Shown: one piece after another, positions 13,496-17,572 of the stretch
Numbering within the stretch: position 1 is the stretch's first letter
Layout of the letters: each line of letters begins with the position of its first letter
Origin: JBFWMG01 sp050251715
GTDB taxonomy: Bacteria; Desulfobacterota; Desulfovibrionia; Desulfovibrionales; Desulfovibrionaceae
Reading direction: 5' to 3'
Length of the DNA stretch: 17,572 bases
Assembly (NCBI GenBank): GCA_050251715.1
Contig: JBFWMG010000052.1
Span: 1-17,572, forward strand
Program-made: the position numbers and the translations under genes
The notes under the pieces: model-generated
The model's input: only the letters and a program-made list of their open reading frames with translations
Database searches by the model: none
What the model was told of the DNA's origin: nothing

Positions 13496-14002
13496 CTACA
13501 GTCCCAGCGCTTCGCGCACGCTGGCCATCTGGTCCGTGCCGTTGATGATGCGGACGCCGTTGTCCATGTCGATCTCGCGCAGATCCTCGCCGTTGATGGT
13601 CAGCTTGTAGTAGTGGACGTCCATGGTCAGCTTGAACTGGGACTTGTCGCCCGGCTTCCACGTACCGAGGTCATCCTCGTGGAACTTGCCGCGCAGCACG
13701 GCGATGATGGCCTGGGCGTCCGGGGTGTTGGCCTGCATCGCGCCGCGCATGGTCACGCCCACCTCACCGCCCGGCACAAGGCCGAACTGCTTGAACAGCT
13801 CGGGCGAGTATTCCTCGAAGGTCATGGTGGCTTCCATGGCCTCCAGGCCCATGTCCATCTTGCGCGGGCCGGCCATGCCGCCCGCGTTGAAGTCCTCGCG
13901 CTTGACCTTGAGCTTAGGCGGCTCGCACTCGGCGACCTTGCCCGCGTAGCCCACGCCGTCCACGAACACCGTAAAGTTCTTCAAGACCTTGGGAATAGCC
14001 AT
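13496..14002 (-). CDS. FII: Major tail tube protein FII (P2-like)
   Basis: The 168-aa product matches P2 gpFII in length and motifs: MAIPKVLKNFTVFVDGVGYAGKV at the start, KREDFNAGGMAGP, MDMGLEAMEATMTFEEY and the C-terminal YYKLTINGEDLREIDMDNGV. It polymerises as hexameric rings to form the inner tube inside the contractile sheath. A strong AAGGAGAGG precedes the ATG; the gap to the sheath gene is nine bases. Confidence 0.96.
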   Translation of the reverse strand: MAIPKVLKNFTVFVDGVGYAGKVAECEPPKLKVKREDFNAGGMAGPRKMDMGLEAMEATMTFEEYSPELFKQFGLVPGGEVGVTMRGAMQANTPDAQAIIAVLRGKFHEDDLGTWKPGDKSQFKLTMDVHYYKLTINGEDLREIDMDNGVRIINGTDQMASVREALGL

Positions 14003-14011
14003 ATCCTCTCC

Positions 14012-15418
14012 TTAGCTGGCCGACAGAACCTGTCCGACCAGTTCCTCGTAGTAGCCGTTTTCGCGGTGCGCACGCCACGTCAGGTGCTCCAGGGGCGCGG
14101 CGGGTTCGATGTCGAAATCGATGAAGAGCTTGCCGGCCATGAGCTGCTCCTTGGAATTCAGCTCGGGATCGAGCCAGCACTTGCCGCCCAGGATGGCCCC
14201 CACGCTCTTGAGGTGGCGCAGGTAGGCGTTGACGGACTCCATCACGTCCAGCACCAGGTTGGCGCTGATGGGCTTGTCCATGGCCCAGAGCAGGGCGTCC
14301 TCGATGCTCTCGTAGATCATGTCCGCCGTGCGGCGCACCGAAAGGAAGGCCCAGAGCGGATCGGAGGCGCAGCTGCGGTTGCCCCACAGGCGATAGCCGT
14401 CGCGCTGCACCACCGTGGCCACCTCGTTTTCGTTGAGGTAGTTGGCGCCGCTGTTCGCGTCCGACAGGTTGAAGTCTATGGCCCTGTCCGAACCCACGAT
14501 GCCGTTGATGACCTGATTGCTGGGCGAGAACCAGAAGCCCTTGGTGTTGTCCATCTTGGCGATGATGCCCGCCACGCGGGCGGACGTGGGTTGCGCCACG
14601 GCCTGGTTCAGCTCCGTGTTCCAGACCATGGTGTAAGGATCCACGACGTACACGCGGTCCGAACCCCAATCCTCGCGGTAGGTGATGGCGGCGGCATTGG
14701 TGGTGTTGGGGCCGTCGGCGATAATCACGCCGCGAAGGCGGTTGGTGATGCCCACCAGCTCGCTCACCACGGGGTTGGCCACGGATGCGGTGGTGGCGGT
14801 GGCCGTGGCGCCGGTGCCGTCGCCGGTGATGGTGACGGTGGGCGTGCCGGTGTATCCCGCGCCGCTGCGGGTGACGGTGATGGCCGTGATCGCGCCGTCG
14901 GTGATGACGGCCTCGGCCTGCGCGCCCGTGCCCGCGCCCTCGATGGCCACCTGCGCGGTGGTGTAGCCCGTGCCGCCGTCGGTCACCGCAATGGTCTTGA
15001 CGCCAGTGGGCCGCAGCGAGGTGAAGCCGGGCGCGATGAGGATGCGGGGAGTGGCCTTGACCACGGACTGCGCGGCGAGCAGGGCGTGCACGCCGGTCTG
15101 CAGGGTCGCGTCGCCCAGCACGTTGGAAAGGGATGCGTAGATGTCCGCGCCTTCCTCCACGCGGATGACCACGACCATGGCCCCGCACTGGTCGAAAATG
15201 CCGTCCACCGCGTCCTTGAGCGTGCCCTCGTCGCCCAGATAGGCGGCCTCACGCGGGGTGCCCGCGAGCAGTACGGGCGTATTGAGGGGGAACTTGGCGG
15301 CGTCGGCGTCAGGCGCCGTGCCGACCAGGCCGATGACCGACGATTTGACGGTCGCGACAGGCCTGGTGCCATCATCGATTTCCACGACTTCAATGCCGTG
15401 CAGGAACTGTTCAGGCAT
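14012..15418 (-). CDS. FI: Tail sheath protein FI (P2-like) with an inserted repeat domain
   Basis: The 468-aa product is a contractile sheath protein. Its N-terminal handshake (FLHGIEVVEIDDGTRPVATV), the FPLNTPVLLAG and PRILIAPGF segments, IADGPNTTN, GFWFSPSNQ and the C-terminal LFIDFDIEPAAPLEHLTWRA are all conserved in P2 gpFI. P2 FI is about 396 aa; the extra length sits at residues about 133-213. There, two tandem GxGYT...GxGTGA-type modules interrupt the domain between APGF and NPVVSELVGI. This is probably a surface-exposed decoration. Start: GGAGG before the ATG at 15418. Confidence 0.95.
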   Translation of the reverse strand: MPEQFLHGIEVVEIDDGTRPVATVKSSVIGLVGTAPDADAAKFPLNTPVLLAGTPREAAYLGDEGTLKDAVDGIFDQCGAMVVVIRVEEGADIYASLSNVLGDATLQTGVHALLAAQSVVKATPRILIAPGFTSLRPTGVKTIAVTDGGTGYTTAQVAIEGAGTGAQAEAVITDGAITAITVTRSGAGYTGTPTVTITGDGTGATATATTASVANPVVSELVGITNRLRGVIIADGPNTTNAAAITYREDWGSDRVYVVDPYTMVWNTELNQAVAQPTSARVAGIIAKMDNTKGFWFSPSNQVINGIVGSDRAIDFNLSDANSGANYLNENEVATVVQRDGYRLWGNRSCASDPLWAFLSVRRTADMIYESIEDALLWAMDKPISANLVLDVMESVNAYLRHLKSVGAILGGKCWLDPELNSKEQLMAGKLFIDFDIEPAAPLEHLTWRAHRENGYYEELVGQVLSAS

Positions 15419-15426
15419 GGTAGCCT

Positions 15427-15475
15427 CCGTTTAAACGGCGTTTGACGCCGGAGTTAGTGCCGCATCACCGGCGTT
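15427..15475. repeat. Palindrome and alternative hairpins upstream of the sheath gene
   Basis: CCGTTTAAACGG (15427-15438) is a 12-base palindrome overlapping the leader of the sheath gene. CGGCGT (15436-15441) pairs with ACGCCG (15445-15450). The same ACGCCGG can instead pair with CCGGCGT (15468-15474). A regulator or attenuator for the sheath-to-D unit could use it; P2 has a separate late promoter at this point. Confidence 0.35.
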
Positions 15476-16142
15476 CGACCAAGGCCCAACCGATCAGGCC
15501 GCACCACAACGCGGTGATCGCGGCCACAGCCGCCACCATCCACGGCTGCACCTGCGCCCGCGCCGCCACGGAGAGAACCACTGCGGAGAGCCCGGCCAGG
15601 ACCACCGCAATGGCCAGCGTCCACCGGCGACGCCGGGCGAACCACCCCTCCAGCCAGGCGCAGTTGCTCTCGCCCATCCCGCACGCCTGCTCCTGGCGTA
15701 TCTTCGCCGCGCACGCGGGGCAGTACCGCCCCCATCCCCAGGCGAGCTGATACGGCAGCAGCTTGAGCTTGCCCCGCCATGAGCCGTCCGCATGGCCGAC
15801 AAGATGTTCTTCGGCCATAACGCACCACCTGTGGCCGCCGAGGCAGCCTTTGTCGGGTATCCTCCACATGTGGCCGCGCTCGTGGCGCATCGTCATGATG
15901 TGGACGAGCACGAAGAACGCAACGAACGCAAGCGCGGCCCAGCCGCACCATGCGACCCCAAGCGCCCACGCCACGGCCAGGCCCAAGGGAATGGCCAGTA
16001 GCCACAGCCGCAGGAAGTATTCCGGCGTGCCAGCCACGTTCTGACCCCAGAGGCCTTTACCTTTGCGGCTCCAGGGCCAGATGATCGTCCAGGACTCCCA
16101 ACGCCCGAGCCGAGCGGGCACCCCGAAAATATTACGGAGCAT
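15465..16142 (-). CDS. Membrane protein with Cys/His-rich central domain, inside the tail operon
   Basis: I do not recognise this 225-aa protein. It has four likely membrane helices (about 43-63, 66-86, 173-193, 200-222) in two hairpins. A central hydrophilic part (about 87-172) carries C100, C107, C141, C144, C154 and C161 plus several His, including CPAC at 141-144, which suggests a zinc or metal site. The ATG overlaps the stop of the upstream gene (TAATG) and has GGAGGTG before it, so it is cotranscribed with tail genes although it is not a tail protein. In such phages an extra membrane gene may act in superinfection exclusion or host conversion; that is inference. Confidence 0.7.
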   Translation of the reverse strand: MLRNIFGVPARLGRWESWTIIWPWSRKGKGLWGQNVAGTPEYFLRLWLLAIPLGLAVAWALGVAWCGWAALAFVAFFVLVHIMTMRHERGHMWRIPDKGCLGGHRWCVMAEEHLVGHADGSWRGKLKLLPYQLAWGWGRYCPACAAKIRQEQACGMGESNCAWLEGWFARRRRWTLAIAVVLAGLSAVVLSVAARAQVQPWMVAAVAAITALWCGLIGWALVERR

Positions 16143-16438
16143 TATTCACCTCCCAGGGCATCGCTGCCGAGCAGCATCTTGACGACTTGGCCATAGCCTT
16201 CCACAAGAGCCTCCAATACCGGGATAGCGGTGTTGGAATCGGCCACGTCGGCCAGGGCCGTTTTGGCATTGGACAGTGCCAGGGAAATAGCGGCCTGGTG
16301 AGGCGTCTTGACATTGAGTGCGTTGATCTTCCGGCTCGTGGCGCGCACCAGCCTGCCGTCGGGCTTAACCTCGTAGACTTCCTCCGACGACAGGAGCTTG
16401 ATCTCGTTGCCGTCCTTGTCCACGTACTTCTTGCTCAT
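16142..16438 (-). CDS. Small phage protein of unknown function
   Basis: The 98-aa product begins MSKKYVDKDGNEI and has a mixed beta start (about 1-35) and a helical second half (about 45-95, NAKTALADVADSNTAIPVLEALVEGYGQVV). It occupies the place of the tail fibre assembly gene G in P2 but does not resemble it. The AAGGAGG before the ATG is very strong. It is translationally coupled to the membrane gene downstream. Confidence 0.75.
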   Translation of the reverse strand: MSKKYVDKDGNEIKLLSSEEVYEVKPDGRLVRATSRKINALNVKTPHQAAISLALSNAKTALADVADSNTAIPVLEALVEGYGQVVKMLLGSDALGGE

Positions 16439-16448
16439 ATGGCCTCCT

Positions 16449-17572
16449 TTACGAGCCGAGTCTGGTCAGGTCGATCTGGCCGCTGGGCAGATCGCCCGCC
16501 TCGGGCCTGGCCAGGCCCAGGGCCACGCGGCGGGTGCCCTCGGGCAACGCCACCTCATCACCGATCATGGTGAGATAATCAGCGCCGTCGTTGCCCCAGG
16601 TCCTCGTCACTATGTCCACGGACGCGAAATCCACCCACTCGGCAGGGCCGGTCAGGTCGAGCGTGAGCTTGGTCAGAGTGGGCAGCGTGGCGGTGTCGTC
16701 GGTCCAAAGGATCACGGCGCAGGCCACCTTGTCGGTCACCGCCGGGAACGTCTCGCAGGCGTTGAGCACCGTCGCCGTCATCCGGTTGGTGGCCGAGGCC
16801 GCGCAGGCCGCGCGCAGGGCGGCGGCGGCGTCCGTCGCGGCGGTCCAGGCGTCCGCGCCGTCGCGGCTGTACCAGTCGCCTGCTGCGCCGCCGTGATCAG
16901 CGGCCAGGCTGGAGGCAATCACACGCCAGGCGCTGCCGGTCCACACCTGCCAGCTCGCGCCGCCGTCGGGCGTGAGGGCGTAGTAGATCGCGCCCGTGCC
17001 CACGGCGTCCGTGGCCGTGATCCCGTTGATCGCGGTCACGCTGCCAAATCCCTGGTCCACGGCCACCTGGTAGGCGCTGGCCGTGGCAAGCAGGGCCAGC
17101 GTGCCCGCCTCGGTCACCGCCAGCCCCCTTATCCACTCCACAGCGTAGGCGCCCAGCGCGAGCGCCGCGCCGGACACGGGCACCGCGTTGGCCGCCGTGC
17201 CGTCGCCGGTGATCGCGCCCAGGGTGAGGATGCCGGAAACGCCGGACAGCTTGATCAGGCAACCGGCCTTGATGGGATTGGCCACGGCGGCGCTGAAATG
17301 ACCGCTGGTGTCGGCGGTATCGCACGTAAAGGTCAGGCCGGACGCGGCCAGGTTCTCGATCTCCAGATCGCGCGGCAGGGCCACCGTGGCCGGGCGCAGC
17401 ACCTGGCCCGCCTCTCCGCTGGCCAGCAGCAGCGCCTGGCCGCCCACGTACGCCGCCGACGGCGTACTGGCCACGGCGGTATCAAGGTCGGCCTGCCATA
17501 CCGCGTCCACCACATCGCCGTCATTGTCCGACGTGCGGTACCCCATCACGGCCTCATTGCCTGCGCCCGTCC
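16449..17572 (-). CDS. Probable tail fibre/tail appendage protein, C-terminal part
   Basis: The frame is open to the right edge of the window: codons before the GTG at 17549 continue without a stop, so this is the C-terminal part of a longer protein. It is rich in Ala, Thr and Gly, with beta-rich low-complexity sequence and a segment YYALTPDGGASWQVWTG followed by SAWR (a W-G-W-R module seen in phage tail proteins). Its place immediately before the sheath gene fits a fibre or fibre-like gene in P2-type order (H before FI). It would bind the host surface; receptor unknown. Confidence 0.65.
   Translation of the reverse strand, partial: TGAGNEAVMGYRTSDNDGDVVDAVWQADLDTAVASTPSAAYVGGQALLLASGEAGQVLRPATVALPRDLEIENLAASGLTFTCDTADTSGHFSAAVANPIKAGCLIKLSGVSGILTLGAITGDGTAANAVPVSGAALALGAYAVEWIRGLAVTEAGTLALLATASAYQVAVDQGFGSVTAINGITATDAVGTGAIYYALTPDGGASWQVWTGSAWRVIASSLAADHGGAAGDWYSRDGADAWTAATDAAAALRAACAASATNRMTATVLNACETFPAVTDKVACAVILWTDDTATLPTLTKLTLDLTGPAEWVDFASVDIVTRTWGNDGADYLTMIGDEVALPEGTRRVALGLARPEAGDLPSGQIDLTRLGS

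Noticed and set aside
13613..15445. 610-codon plus-strand frame opposite the sheath and tube genes
   Set aside because: It is antisense to two clearly identified tail genes; its His/Arg/Gly-rich composition is that of a GC-rich shadow frame.
1..17572. CRISPR array, rRNA or insertion sequence
   Set aside because: No regularly spaced repeat-spacer units, no rRNA sequence and no transposase or terminal inverted repeats were seen.

Overview
The window is a junction between two mobile elements in a GC-rich bacterial chromosome. The gene style (GC-rich coding, P2-type tail operon, integrase / AlpA / replication-like accessory genes around a tRNA-Leu fragment) would fit a Desulfovibrio-like sulfate reducer or a relative. 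That assignment is an impression from gene content, not a proof.

Left part (about 1-8300): an accessory region that looks like an integrative element. It holds about 990 bases with no convincing large gene; a Fic-family AMPylase gene with a well-formed promoter and three operator-like repeats; a convergent small coiled-coil/DNA-binding-like protein; a long hairpin; a tyrosine recombinase; a small unknown protein; a calcineurin-like metallophosphoesterase; a winged-helix, possibly replication-related protein with an AlpA-like regulator upstream in the same direction; and an AT-rich, frameshifted gene with a zinc-binding signature. It ends at 8244-8300 in the 3' half of a tRNA-Leu(UAA) gene (anticodon loop through CCA), without the 5' half. 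This is the classic scar of an integrase that recombines in a tRNA gene. Related TTTGCTCCA-type repeats lie on both sides of it.

Right part (8496-17572, all on the minus strand): the tail half of a P2-like myophage prophage. In transcription order it has the C-terminal part of a probable tail-fibre protein, a small unknown protein, a four-helix membrane protein with a Cys/His-rich middle, tail sheath FI, tail tube FII, chaperones E and E' (joined by a -1 frameshift at GGGAAAC), tape measure T, then U, X and D, and last a Dam-type adenine methylase. Genes overlap or nearly touch (TGATG, TAATG, ATGGCTAA), as expected for one late operon. Head, baseplate, lysis and phage integrase genes would lie beyond the right edge.

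The two parts appear to be in tandem at one tRNA-Leu site. A small element with its own integrase, AlpA-like regulator and replication-like protein next to a P2-type prophage resembles a phage-satellite/helper pair. No capsid-sizing or packaging-hijack gene is visible here, so this remains a hypothesis. The most original signals are the Fic operator array, the clear E/E' recoding site, a two-repeat insertion in the sheath protein, the membrane/zinc-type gene inside the tail operon, and the att junction architecture.
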